Positions 44,695 through 53,605 of a stretch of 64,000 nt of DNA are shown here, in pieces. Position 1 is the stretch's first letter. The number at the start of each line of letters is the position of its first letter. Location: contig NZ_CP051677.1 in assembly GCF_012849055.1 (NCBI RefSeq), positions 868,001-932,000 of the forward strand, given 5' to 3'. The notes under the pieces were generated by a model that searched no databases, was not told the origin of the DNA, and was given only the letters and a program-made list of their open reading frames with translations. Source of the DNA: Spirosoma rhododendri (GTDB lineage: Bacteria > Bacteroidota > Bacteroidia > Cytophagales > Spirosomataceae). A program made the position numbers and the translations under genes.

Positions 44695-47670
44695 ATGAAA
44701 CACGTTCTGCTGGCTGCTGGTATGGTGGTCTGTCTATTGTTGCCAATAATGACCGTAGCACAGATTCAGGTATCGTTTCCAACCAGCCGGGCGGTGTTCC
44801 AGCGTAACAATGCCAATCAGGCAACCTTTCGCATTACCGGCTATTATACTACCACAGTTACCCGCATCGATGCCCGCCTGACAGCCCGTAACGGGCAGGG
44901 TACAACGGTCGACTGGCAGCCAATTCAGACAAACCCAACTGGTGGCGTCTTTGCCGGTGATCTGACGGCTTCCGGCGGTTGGTATATTCTCGAAGTACGG
45001 GCCATGAACGGCGATCAGCAGGTTGGTTCGTATACCGTTGAGCGCGTTGGTGTTGGCGAAGTATTCGTTATTGCGGGTCAGTCGAATGCACAGGGCGTTC
45101 ACCAGAGCGCCCCGGTATCGACCGATGACCGAGTGAACTGTGTCAACTACCGCTATCCGAACGACGGTTTCCCGAATGACCCCCCTACGCCGGTCTTCTC
45201 CCATCTCGACAATTCAACCGATTTTACCATTGCCCCAAGAGGTGTGGGGAGCTGGTGCTGGGGACGGCTGGGCGACCTGCTGGCTAGTCGGCTCAACGTA
45301 CCGATCATGTTTTTCAACGGTGCCTTCACGGGCACTGCCGTTCAGAACTGGCGGCAGAGTGCCCCCACAGGCGGTGTAGCCAATAGTGTGTACGACCCAA
45401 CCCTGGCGTATGCACCCCGTCAGCCGTATATCAACCTGAAGCTGGCCCTTCAATTCTACGCCAATACGCTTGGGGTGCGTGCTGTGCTCTGGCATCAGGG
45501 CGAAGCCGACAATCTGATCAACACCTCAGCCGCCAGTTACACCAGCGATTTACAGTTCGTTATCAACCAGAGCCGGCAGGATTTTGGGCGTAATATGAGC
45601 TGGGTGGTGGCGCGGGCAACGTACGGCGACCGGGTGCCCGGCCTGACCGATGCCAATGTTATTGCTGGTCAAAACAATGTTATCAGCGCCGGGCCGAACG
45701 TATTTGCTGGACCATCAACCGACAATATTCAAATACCTCGTACGCGTGCCCCGCTGTACGATCCCGAAGGTTTCCACTTCGATTACGACGGTCTGGTCGA
45801 AGTAGCGAACGCCTGGAACAGCAGCCTCAACGACACGTTTTTTCAGCAGTCGACCCCACAATCAGGTGCCGCTTCGCCTACCGTAGCAGTCGCCTGTTCT
45901 GGTAATAATTTGACAATCAGCGTCAACGGAAACTACAGCTCATTCCAGTGGGAGTCGGGCGAAACGAGCCGGAGCATTACAAAGGGAGCCGGTCTATATC
46001 GGGCAAAGGTGAAAGACGCTAGTGGTAATACGGCCTTCACCAGTTACGTCCGCGTTAGCGATGCGCCCCAGGTTTCGGTTGTTGGGGGTGGTCCGGCCTC
46101 AATCTGCGTCGGTAGTTCGCTGGGGCTGACGGCTAACTATGACGCGGTGTCGTGGGTGAATCAGCAGACCAACGCGGTCATCGCCACCACAAAACAGATC
46201 AACGTCAATACACCCGCCGGTTATTTCTTCCGCTACAACGATGTGAGTGGCTGTACGTTTACATCGAACGTAGTAACGCCTTCCGTTAACCCCTTGCCTT
46301 CTACGCCAACGGTAGCCGCCGACAGACCGACCACATTCTGCCAGGGCGATAACACGGTACTGCGTGCTTCAGCCGATAATGTTCGCTACAACTGGAGTGA
46401 TGGCCAATCGGGGAAGGCGGTTACAGTTGGCTCATCGGGCAATTATAACCTGACGGTTACCGATCAGAATGGCTGTACGTCGGCGGTTTCAAATACTGTT
46501 CAGGTAACGGCTAATCCCGTTCCGGCGAAGCCTGCCATAGCCACCAACGGGCCAACGACCTTCTGCGCTGACCGTACGATTACCTTGACAGCTCCCGAAG
46601 CCACCTCGTACGCCTGGACCTCCGGGCAGACCAGCCGTAGCCTCACGATCAGCCAGTCGGGTAGTTTTTCAGTCCGTGTCACTAACCAGTTTGGTTGTCA
46701 GTCGACCCAGTCCGATGTACTGGCGATCACGGTCAATCCGCTGCCGGCAACCCCGACGGTTTCAGCCGCCGGTGCAACCACATTCTGCGCTGGCAATACG
46801 GTGGTACTATCGGCCACGACCACGCAAAATGTAGTCTGGTCGAGCGGGCAAACCGCCAAAACGATAACCGTCAATCAATCGGGGAGTTATGCCGCGCAGG
46901 CGCAGGATGGTAACGGCTGTTTATCGCCCTACTCATCCGTCATTGCCGTACAGGTCAACCCGCTGCCTGCTGCCCCTACCCTGCTGACGGATAAATCGCC
47001 GATTTTGTGCGAAGGCGACCGGGTAACGTTTACGGTTCCTGGCCCATACACCGTATACTGGTCAACCGGCGATACGGCCCGCAGCATCGTAACGGGCGTT
47101 GTCGGTAATTACTCCGCCCGTGTGCGGGATGTAAATGGCTGTCTGTCGCCACAGTCGGCGGCTACAACAGTTGAGTTACGTCCGCTACCGCCATCTCCGT
47201 CGATCAACGCCATTGGTACATTTACGTTAGAGGCCGTAAGCTCGACAAACAGCCCGCTGTTCCGCTGGCGGCTGGGTGCCGACACGCTTAGCACGACGAC
47301 GTCGGTCATTAAAGCTAGTCAGGCTGGCGTGTACACAGCGCAGGCAACCGTCGTCTATTCCAATACGCTGACGTGCTATTCGCTGCCCTCGGCGGCTTAC
47401 ACATACACCATCGATGCCGCCCTTCAGGGACTTAGCCTGTACCCAAACCCCAGCCCCGATAAGGTCATCACCATTGAAACACAGCAAAATTTGACGAATG
47501 CAACCGTTTCGGTCTATTCCCTGACCGGTCAACTGCTTTACTCGACTGTCGTGCCAACGTTTGATGCTCGTCGGCAACTAACCCTGACCAGCCTCGCAGG
47601 TGGTGTGTACGTCATTACGGTTCAGGCAAGTGATTACAATGTATCGAGACGAATTTTACTCGGCTTGTAA
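44695..47670 (+). CDS. Sialate O-acetylesterase-like protein with Ig-like repeats and T9SS sorting domain
   Basis: A 991-residue secreted protein. After the signal peptide (LLAAGMVVCLLLPIMTVAQ) comes an SGNH/SASA esterase-like domain of about 350 residues with the nucleophile block VFVIAGQSNAQGVHQ and the block AVLWHQGEADNL. Then follow about five Ig-like or PKD-like repeats of about 75 residues, each with a pattern such as PTVSAAGATTFCAGNTVVLSA, a tryptophan near the middle and QSGSYA. The C-terminus (SLYPNPSPDKVITIETQQN to VSRRILLGL) is a type A T9SS sorting domain, so the protein should be delivered to the surface. The esterase substrate, perhaps an acetylated glycan, is unknown. It is a paralogue of the next gene. 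Confidence 0.88.
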   Translation: MKHVLLAAGMVVCLLLPIMTVAQIQVSFPTSRAVFQRNNANQATFRITGYYTTTVTRIDARLTARNGQGTTVDWQPIQTNPTGGVFAGDLTASGGWYILEVRAMNGDQQVGSYTVERVGVGEVFVIAGQSNAQGVHQSAPVSTDDRVNCVNYRYPNDGFPNDPPTPVFSHLDNSTDFTIAPRGVGSWCWGRLGDLLASRLNVPIMFFNGAFTGTAVQNWRQSAPTGGVANSVYDPTLAYAPRQPYINLKLALQFYANTLGVRAVLWHQGEADNLINTSAASYTSDLQFVINQSRQDFGRNMSWVVARATYGDRVPGLTDANVIAGQNNVISAGPNVFAGPSTDNIQIPRTRAPLYDPEGFHFDYDGLVEVANAWNSSLNDTFFQQSTPQSGAASPTVAVACSGNNLTISVNGNYSSFQWESGETSRSITKGAGLYRAKVKDASGNTAFTSYVRVSDAPQVSVVGGGPASICVGSSLGLTANYDAVSWVNQQTNAVIATTKQINVNTPAGYFFRYNDVSGCTFTSNVVTPSVNPLPSTPTVAADRPTTFCQGDNTVLRASADNVRYNWSDGQSGKAVTVGSSGNYNLTVTDQNGCTSAVSNTVQVTANPVPAKPAIATNGPTTFCADRTITLTAPEATSYAWTSGQTSRSLTISQSGSFSVRVTNQFGCQSTQSDVLAITVNPLPATPTVSAAGATTFCAGNTVVLSATTTQNVVWSSGQTAKTITVNQSGSYAAQAQDGNGCLSPYSSVIAVQVNPLPAAPTLLTDKSPILCEGDRVTFTVPGPYTVYWSTGDTARSIVTGVVGNYSARVRDVNGCLSPQSAATTVELRPLPPSPSINAIGTFTLEAVSSTNSPLFRWRLGADTLSTTTSVIKASQAGVYTAQATVVYSNTLTCYSLPSAAYTYTIDAALQGLSLYPNPSPDKVITIETQQNLTNATVSVYSLTGQLLYSTVVPTFDARRQLTLTSLAGGVYVITVQASDYNVSRRILLGL

Positions 47671-47700
47671 TTTAAACGTCATTCCACCGTTCAGTCAATA

Positions 47701-47758
47701 AAAGCATTGCTCAGAATTTGTATTATACCGGGAAAGTGCCCATATTGAGCAATACTTT
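47701..47758. other. Hairpin between the two SASA paralogues
   Basis: AAAGCATTGCTCA (47701-47713) and TGAGCAATACTTT (47746-47758) pair with one mismatch around a 32-base loop. It has no T-run. It may end the first gene's transcript or be an operator; which one cannot be told. Confidence 0.4.
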
Positions 47759-47837
47759 AACCAACTAAAATCGGTATTGTGTGAGTACCCACCAGACTCA
47801 GCCACTACTGCTCATAAACCGATTTTCTCAAGAATTT

Positions 47838-50003
47838 ATGAAGAATATATACAGTCGTTTGGTTGGGCTTTTTCTGCTGGGCTGGCTTATTGCCCCTGCC
47901 GGAATACTTGCCCAAAACAATTCACAGCCCGTTCGCATTACGTACCCCGGTAGCCGGGCGGTTTTTCAGCGCGAGAACGACAACACATCGATTCTGTATC
48001 TGTCGGGTAATTACTACCAGCCCATCGACAGCGTGCAGGCTCGCGTGGTTGCCGAAGTAACCGGACAGGGCCTTAACACAAACTGGGCAACGGTTCAGCG
48101 CAATCCAACAGGCGGCATCTTCCAGGGATCGATTCGCGTACAGGGGGGCTGGTACCGTCTCGAGGTGCAGGTTTTTGCCGGGGGAGCAGTTTTAGGCACC
48201 GATGTCGTTAGAAAAGTGGGCGTTGGTGAAGTGTTCATCATCACCGGCCAGTCGAACGCGCAGGGCTTTCAGGGCTTCGGTGCCGTTGGTGCGGCCGACG
48301 ATCGGGTCAACTGCGTTACCTACGATAACTCGAAGGCCAACTCGCTGGCCGACCCATCCGCTCCTTCTTTTCAGCAGTTAACGGCCAATGCCTTAATTGG
48401 TCCGCGCGGGCAGAGCGCCTGGTGCTGGGGCGTATTGGGCGATCTGATCGCCAAACAGTACAACGTACCGGTGCTGTTCATCAACACGGCCTGGCAGGGT
48501 ACCGTGATCCGTAACTGGAAAGAAAGCTCAGACGGTCAGATCACGAAAAACATCTTTGCACTGGGCACCCCCGACGAAAATTTCCCGGTGGGTATGCCTT
48601 ATGCCAACCTGGTGATTGCGCTGCGCTACTACGCGTCTTTGCAGGGGCTGCGGGCGGTACTGTGGCAGCAGGGTGAGAATGATAACATCCCGCTGCGATC
48701 AACACGAGAGACGTACCGAAACGACATGCAGTACCTGGTCAACAAAACCCGCTCCGACCTGAACCGGTACCCGGCCTGGGTGCTGGCCCGTTCGTCGTAC
48801 AACGCGGGGCAGACCAGTCAGGATATTATTCAGGCCCAGAACGACGTCATCAACACGTACAACAACAACGTCTTTGCCGGTCCTTATACCGACAACATTC
48901 AGATACCCCGCTTCGAAGGCGAAGTTCACTTCGGAAATGCACCGGGCAACGAAGGACTGAATCAGTTGGGTCAAGCCTGGTTCAACAGCCTCAATGCTGT
49001 GTTTTTCAGCATCTCGCAGCCCTCGCGCCCGCTGATACAGCCCAGCATCACGGTAGCCTGTAACACCAGCAACACCGGCCTGACCCTGACGCTGCCGTCG
49101 CTGTACAAGAGCTACAGCTGGAAATCAGGGCAGCAGACCCAGTCTATTTCGGTTAATTCGACGGGGACGTATCAGGCTACGCTGAAAGATAATTATGGCA
49201 ACACCTTTTTATCGCCCACGATCGATGTTCAGTCGGCTATTCAGCCTACGACGCCAACGCTAACATTGGGTAGCCAAACCAATCAGGCGGCTTCCACCCA
49301 GCAACAGATCTGCGCCGATTCGGTACTCACCCTAACAGCCAACCTACCGTCGAACAGTGTGTTGCAGTGGAGCAATGGATTTGTTGGAAAAAGCTTAGCA
49401 GTAAGCACAGCCGGTACGTACTCGGCCCGGACGCTGAACGTGTATGGGTGCCGATCGGGTCAGTCGAGCGCCATAAATCTGACGGTTCGCCCCCGGCTAC
49501 CAACACCAAGCATCGAGCAGGTAGGTACCTACACCTTGCGCGCAAACTTGCCCAGCGCAACGGGCGCGCAGGTTGATCAATTCGACTGGCGTCGGTCTGG
49601 CGAGCTGATCCCCCAAAACGGAGCCGAGATAAAAGTGGTGGTCACGGCCAACTACACGGCCCGAACTAAATCGACCTTTACGCTTGGTGACGGCAGCAAC
49701 CTGACGTGTGCATCGGCATATAGCTCGCCCCAATCGTTCGCCTTCGACGCCACCCTGGGTGGATTGAGTGTTTACCCCAACCCGACATCCAATGGAGTCG
49801 TTACGATCGAAACAATCGAAAACCTCGCTGATGCGCAGGTTAACATTTTTTCCATGACGGGCCAGAAGTTGGCAACTTACCTGATTCCTACGTTCAACAA
49901 CCGGCAGGCTATTGACCTGACCGGGCTAGCACCGGCCGAATACCTGATTCAGGTTAAATCGGCCAGTTTCAATATTTCGCGACGCATCCTTGTTAATCCT
50001 TAA
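47838..50003 (+). CDS. Sialate O-acetylesterase-like protein with T9SS sorting domain (second paralogue)
   Basis: A 721-residue secreted protein from the ATG at 47838, which starts the signal MKNIYSRLVGLFLLGWLIAPAGILAQ; the open frame extends to 47781. Its esterase-like domain matches the preceding gene (VFIITGQSNAQGFQG; AVLWQQGENDNI, in which the histidine of WHQGE is replaced by glutamine) and it has fewer Ig-like repeats, with SYSWKSGQQTQSISVNSTGTYQA. The T9SS type A sorting end is SVYPNPTSNGVVTIETIEN to ISRRILVNP. The pair is a tandem duplication. It shares the N-terminal block TYPGSRAVFQRENDN with SFPTSRAVFQRNN of the first copy. Substrate unknown. Confidence 0.87.
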   Translation: MKNIYSRLVGLFLLGWLIAPAGILAQNNSQPVRITYPGSRAVFQRENDNTSILYLSGNYYQPIDSVQARVVAEVTGQGLNTNWATVQRNPTGGIFQGSIRVQGGWYRLEVQVFAGGAVLGTDVVRKVGVGEVFIITGQSNAQGFQGFGAVGAADDRVNCVTYDNSKANSLADPSAPSFQQLTANALIGPRGQSAWCWGVLGDLIAKQYNVPVLFINTAWQGTVIRNWKESSDGQITKNIFALGTPDENFPVGMPYANLVIALRYYASLQGLRAVLWQQGENDNIPLRSTRETYRNDMQYLVNKTRSDLNRYPAWVLARSSYNAGQTSQDIIQAQNDVINTYNNNVFAGPYTDNIQIPRFEGEVHFGNAPGNEGLNQLGQAWFNSLNAVFFSISQPSRPLIQPSITVACNTSNTGLTLTLPSLYKSYSWKSGQQTQSISVNSTGTYQATLKDNYGNTFLSPTIDVQSAIQPTTPTLTLGSQTNQAASTQQQICADSVLTLTANLPSNSVLQWSNGFVGKSLAVSTAGTYSARTLNVYGCRSGQSSAINLTVRPRLPTPSIEQVGTYTLRANLPSATGAQVDQFDWRRSGELIPQNGAEIKVVVTANYTARTKSTFTLGDGSNLTCASAYSSPQSFAFDATLGGLSVYPNPTSNGVVTIETIENLADAQVNIFSMTGQKLATYLIPTFNNRQAIDLTGLAPAEYLIQVKSASFNISRRILVNP

Positions 50004-50029
50004 CATCGATTCGCTCTCTCTAGCTACTC

Positions 50030-50063
50030 GAAGCCTTCTCTCTGGGAAGGCTTCATTTGTTTG
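50030..50063 (+). terminator. Rho-independent terminator
   Basis: GAAGCCTTC (50030-50038) pairs with GAAGGCTTC (50046-50054), followed by ATTTGTTTG. It ends the esterase-like gene. Confidence 0.8.
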
Positions 50064-50184
50064 ATGACGGTGTACATGGGCAACCCCACCCGCCTATGTT
50101 GCTCGACTGCGCTGTTTTTTGTATTTTTGAATAAGGTTCGACCAGCGCATTGGCATATAGACGAAGGCCAATCGGTTTTATCCT

Positions 50185-50192
50185 TACCTTTG
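50185..50192 (+). promoter_or_regulatory. Candidate nuo operon promoter
   Basis: TACCTTTG matches TAnnTTTG 24 bases before nuoA. A second match, TATTTTTG at 50122-50129, lies further upstream. Neither has a TTG at the ideal distance, so one or both may be used. Confidence 0.5.
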
Positions 50193-50216
50193 ATCGCATA
50201 ATTTTCCGATAAGTAG

Positions 50217-50588
50217 ATGAATGCTACATATGTGCCTGCCGATTACCTGCCCATTCTGATTCAGATGGCGCTGGCGCTGGGGTTTATCGTCACAACGATG
50301 CTCGTTACCCACGCAATCGGTCCGAAGCGTAACAGCGTCAAGAAAGACGATCCGTTCGAGTGTGGTATTCCCGTTCAGGGCGATGCCCGTACACCAATTT
50401 CGATCAAATATTTTCTGATTGCCATCCTCTTCGTTCTGTTCGACGTTGAAGTTATCTTCCTGTATCCGTGGGCAGTAAATTTCAAAGGGCTGGGCATGAC
50501 CGGTTTCATCGAAATGGTGCTGTTTATGGGCCTGCTGCTGGCTGGTTTCTACTACATCATCCGCAAGGGTGTTTTGAAGTGGGAATAG
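50217..50588 (+). CDS. nuoA: NADH-quinone oxidoreductase subunit A
   Basis: A 123-residue membrane subunit of respiratory complex I with three helices. The family signature DDPFECGIPVQGDARTPISIKYFLIAILFVLFDVEVIFLYPWAV is complete. It leads the nuo operon; nuoB follows after 62 bases. Confidence 0.97.
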   Translation: MNATYVPADYLPILIQMALALGFIVTTMLVTHAIGPKRNSVKKDDPFECGIPVQGDARTPISIKYFLIAILFVLFDVEVIFLYPWAVNFKGLGMTGFIEMVLFMGLLLAGFYYIIRKGVLKWE

Positions 50589-50650
50589 TCTACAGTCGAA
50601 TCATAATACAGTTTTGTCTGTTATATAAGTAGACAATTCGTTCGCTTACT

Positions 50651-51196
50651 ATGGCTAGTAATATCAAGGTAGTAGAAGGTCCTGAGAGTTACGACGGAGC
50701 TGGTTTTCAGGCCACTTCATTCGATAAAATAATTGGCCTGGCACGGGCCAACTCGCTTTGGCCGCTGCCATTCGCGACTTCCTGTTGCGGCATCGAGTTC
50801 ATGTCCACGATGGCATCGACATTCGACCTGGCCCGGTTCGGGTCGGAGCGTCCCAGCTTTTCGCCCCGGCAGGCCGATATGCTGCTGGTAGCCGGTACGA
50901 TTGCCAAGAAGATGGGTCCCGTCGTTAAGCAGGTGTATCTGCAAATGGCCGAGCCCCGTTGGGTAATTGCCATCGGTGCCTGCGCGTCGAGCGGGGGTAT
51001 TTTCGACACGTACAGCGTTTTGCAGGGTATCGACCGGATTATTCCGGTTGACGTTTACGTACCCGGCTGCCCGCCCCGTCCCGAACAGATTCTGGAAGGT
51101 GTGATGCAGGTGCAGGAACTGGCGAAAAATGAGTCGCTGCGTCGTCGCAATACCGAAGAGTACCAAAAACTGCTGAACTCATACAGTATCCAATAA
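50651..51196 (+). CDS. nuoB: NADH-quinone oxidoreductase subunit B
   Basis: A 181-residue peripheral subunit that binds the terminal 4Fe-4S cluster N2. The cysteine pair of [24 protein letters not shown] and the motifs [43 protein letters not shown] are intact, so the cluster site looks functional. It transfers electrons to quinone at the interface with NuoD. Confidence 0.98.
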   Translation: MASNIKVVEGPESYDGAGFQATSFDKIIGLARANSLWPLPFATSCCGIEFMSTMASTFDLARFGSERPSFSPRQADMLLVAGTIAKKMGPVVKQVYLQMAEPRWVIAIGACASSGGIFDTYSVLQGIDRIIPVDVYVPGCPPRPEQILEGVMQVQELAKNESLRRRNTEEYQKLLNSYSIQ

Positions 51197-51262
51197 CAGA
51201 ATCGGTGAACGATAGCTTTGTACCATAACTAGCTATCGCTCACCAGTTCGTTTCCGTCCGCC

Positions 51263-51763
51263 ATGTTCACCAACGAGCAACTTGCGCAGCATATCATCAA
51301 TCAGTTTGGCGATACCGTCGGTGACTTCGACGACCCATACGACCTACTCACGTTTTCAACCAGCCGGGAGCGGATCGTTTCGGTCATCAGCTACTTACAG
51401 AACGACCCTACCCTACAGGTCAATTTCCTGACCGACATTACGGCGGTTCATTACCCCGACTCGCCGGGTAAGGAATACTGCGTGGTGTATCACATGCACA
51501 GCTTCGTTCATAATTTCCGGCTGCGCATCAAAGTGTTCCTTACGGCCGACGACCTGCATATTCCGACGATGGTACCGCTGTTTGCCAGCGCCAACTGGAT
51601 GGAGCGCGAAACGTTCGATTATTTCGGTATCCTCTTCGACGGGCACCCGGACTTGCGCCGAATCCTGAACATGGAAGAGATGGATTACCATCCGATGCGC
51701 AAAGAGTACCCGCTGGAAGACGCCACCCGTGAAGACAAGATCGACGCTTTGTTTGGCCGGTAA
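51263..51763 (+). CDS. nuoC: NADH-quinone oxidoreductase subunit C
   Basis: A 166-residue subunit of the complex I quinone-binding arm. The signature FRLRIKVFLTADDLHIPTMVPLFASANWMERETFDYFGILFDGHPDLRRILNMEEMDYHPMRKEYPLED is present in full. It stands separate from NuoD, not fused. A word-built hairpin separates it from nuoD. Confidence 0.96.
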   Translation: MFTNEQLAQHIINQFGDTVGDFDDPYDLLTFSTSRERIVSVISYLQNDPTLQVNFLTDITAVHYPDSPGKEYCVVYHMHSFVHNFRLRIKVFLTADDLHIPTMVPLFASANWMERETFDYFGILFDGHPDLRRILNMEEMDYHPMRKEYPLEDATREDKIDALFGR

Positions 51764-51772
51764 CAAACTGGC

Positions 51773-51835
51773 GAAAGAGTGAAAGAGCGATATTGCTGCT
51801 TTCGCCCTTCCACTCTTTCGCTCTTTCACTCTTTC
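51773..51835. repeat. Word-built hairpin between nuoC and nuoD
   Basis: The 18-base arms GAAAGAGTGAAAGAGCGA (51773-51790) and complement (51818-51835) are perfect around a 27-base loop. The arms are made of repeated gaaagagtgaaagag words. It ends five bases before the nuoD start codon, so it would cover the ribosome binding region. Confidence 0.8.
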
Positions 51836-51839
51836 TGAT

Positions 51840-53072
51840 ATGGTTTCCGAAGAACTTGATATAACGAAGCAAAACCTGCCCGCCGAGCAGGGACCTGTTC
51901 AGTACGTCAACGAACTGACTACGCTTAACCTCGGACCGACGCACCCCGCCACGCACGGTATTTTCCAGAACGTGCTGCAAATGGATGGGGAGAAGATCGT
52001 ATCGGGTGAGCAGACAATCGGCTACATACACCGGGCGTTCGAGAAAATCGCTGAACGTCGGCCCTTCTACCAGATTACCACCCTGACCGACCGCATGAAC
52101 TACTGTTCATCGCCGATCAATAACATGGGCTGGCACATGACGGTCGAGAAGCTGCTGGGTATCGAAGTACCGAAGCGGGCCCAATACATTCGGGTGATCC
52201 TGATGGAACTGGCCCGGATCGCCGACCACATTATCTGCAACGGTATTCTTGGTGTCGACACCGGTGCCTTTACCGGCTTCCTGTATATCTATCAGGAGCG
52301 GGAAAACATCTACGAAATTTACGAAGAGATTTGTGGTGCCCGACTGACGACCAACATGGGTCGGATTGGCGGTATGGAGCGCGATCTTTCCCCGACTGCG
52401 ATCCGCAAGATCAACGAGTTTCTGGACCGGTTTCCGGGCGTGCTGCGTGAGTTCGAGAATCTGTTCAACCGCAACCGGATCTTTATGGACCGCGTCGTAG
52501 GGGTTGGTGGTATCTCGGCGGAACGCGCCCTGAGTTACGGCTTTACCGGCCCAAACCTTCGGGCTGCGGGTGTCGACTACGACGTTCGGGTGATGAATCC
52601 GTATTCGTCGTACCAGGATTTCGAGTTTGACATTCCTGTCGGTCAGAGTGGCGACACCTACGATCGGTTTATGGTTCGAAACGAAGAGATGTGGCAGAGC
52701 ATGCGCATTATCCGTCAGGCGATGGATAACCTGCCGGAGGGTTCTTACTACGCCGATGCCCCCCAGTACTACCTCCCGCCCAAGCAGGAAGTATACAAAA
52801 ATATGGAAGCACTGATCTATCACTTTAAAATTGTGATGGGCGAAATCGACGCACCGGTCGGCGAAGTGTACCACGCTGTCGAAGGCGGAAACGGTGAGCT
52901 GGGCTTCTACCTGATCAGCGATGGCGGACGCGCTCCGTATCGGTTGCACTTCCGGCGGCCGTGTTTCATTTATTACCAGGCATACCCCGAAATGTGTAAG
53001 GGGCTGACGCTGTCGGATGCGATTGTCATCATGAGCAGCATGAACGTAATCGCGGGTGAACTAGACGGGTAA
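51840..53072 (+). CDS. nuoD: NADH-quinone oxidoreductase subunit D
   Basis: A 410-residue subunit forming the quinone site with NuoB. Landmarks are LGPTHPATHGIFQ, EQTIGYIHRAFEKIAERRPFYQ, RMNYCSSPINNMGWHMTVEKL, and LYIYQERENIYEIYEEICGARLTTNMGRIGG. The C-terminus shows the family end region with YRLHFRRPCF. It follows nuoC. Confidence 0.97.
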   Translation: MVSEELDITKQNLPAEQGPVQYVNELTTLNLGPTHPATHGIFQNVLQMDGEKIVSGEQTIGYIHRAFEKIAERRPFYQITTLTDRMNYCSSPINNMGWHMTVEKLLGIEVPKRAQYIRVILMELARIADHIICNGILGVDTGAFTGFLYIYQERENIYEIYEEICGARLTTNMGRIGGMERDLSPTAIRKINEFLDRFPGVLREFENLFNRNRIFMDRVVGVGGISAERALSYGFTGPNLRAAGVDYDVRVMNPYSSYQDFEFDIPVGQSGDTYDRFMVRNEEMWQSMRIIRQAMDNLPEGSYYADAPQYYLPPKQEVYKNMEALIYHFKIVMGEIDAPVGEVYHAVEGGNGELGFYLISDGGRAPYRLHFRRPCFIYYQAYPEMCKGLTLSDAIVIMSSMNVIAGELDG

Positions 53073-53102
53073 TTTTTCCCGATTGACCATTTCCGTCAAC
53101 TT

Positions 53103-53597
53103 ATGACCACCGAATCCACCATACAGTTTACGCCGGAACGGCTGGCTGAAGCCACTGAAATTATCGCCCGATACCCGGAAGGGAAGCAGAAATCGGCGCT
53201 TCTTCCGCTCCTCCACCTGATGCAGGAGCAGGAAGGCTGGACAAGCCCCGAAGGCATGGATTACATTGCCCGAATGCTCGACATCCAGCCGATCGAAGTG
53301 TACGAAGTAGCCACCTTCTACACCATGTATCACGTGCAGCCCGTCGGGAAACACGTGATCGAATACTGCCGGACGGGTCCGTGCTGCCTGATGGGTGGCG
53401 AAGACGTACTGGGTCACCTCAAGCAACGTTTGGGCATCGACACCGGCCAAACCACCGTCGACGGGCAGTTTACCCTGAAGGAAGTGGAATGCCTGGCCGC
53501 GTGCGGAATGGGCCCTGTTTTTCAGGTTCGGGAGAAGTATTACATGCACCTGACCAACGATCGGGTCGACGAAATCATTGACGAACTGTCGAAGTAA
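53103..53597 (+). CDS. nuoE: NADH-quinone oxidoreductase subunit E
   Basis: A 164-residue subunit with the thioredoxin-like 2Fe-2S cluster N1a. The cluster cysteines are in EYCRTGPCCLMGGEDVL and VECLAACGMGPVFQV. Start ATG at 53103 is 30 bases after nuoD. It pairs with NuoF in the NADH-oxidising module. Confidence 0.97.
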   Translation: MTTESTIQFTPERLAEATEIIARYPEGKQKSALLPLLHLMQEQEGWTSPEGMDYIARMLDIQPIEVYEVATFYTMYHVQPVGKHVIEYCRTGPCCLMGGEDVLGHLKQRLGIDTGQTTVDGQFTLKEVECLAACGMGPVFQVREKYYMHLTNDRVDEIIDELSK

Positions 53598-53605
53598 GCA
53601 TAGCC

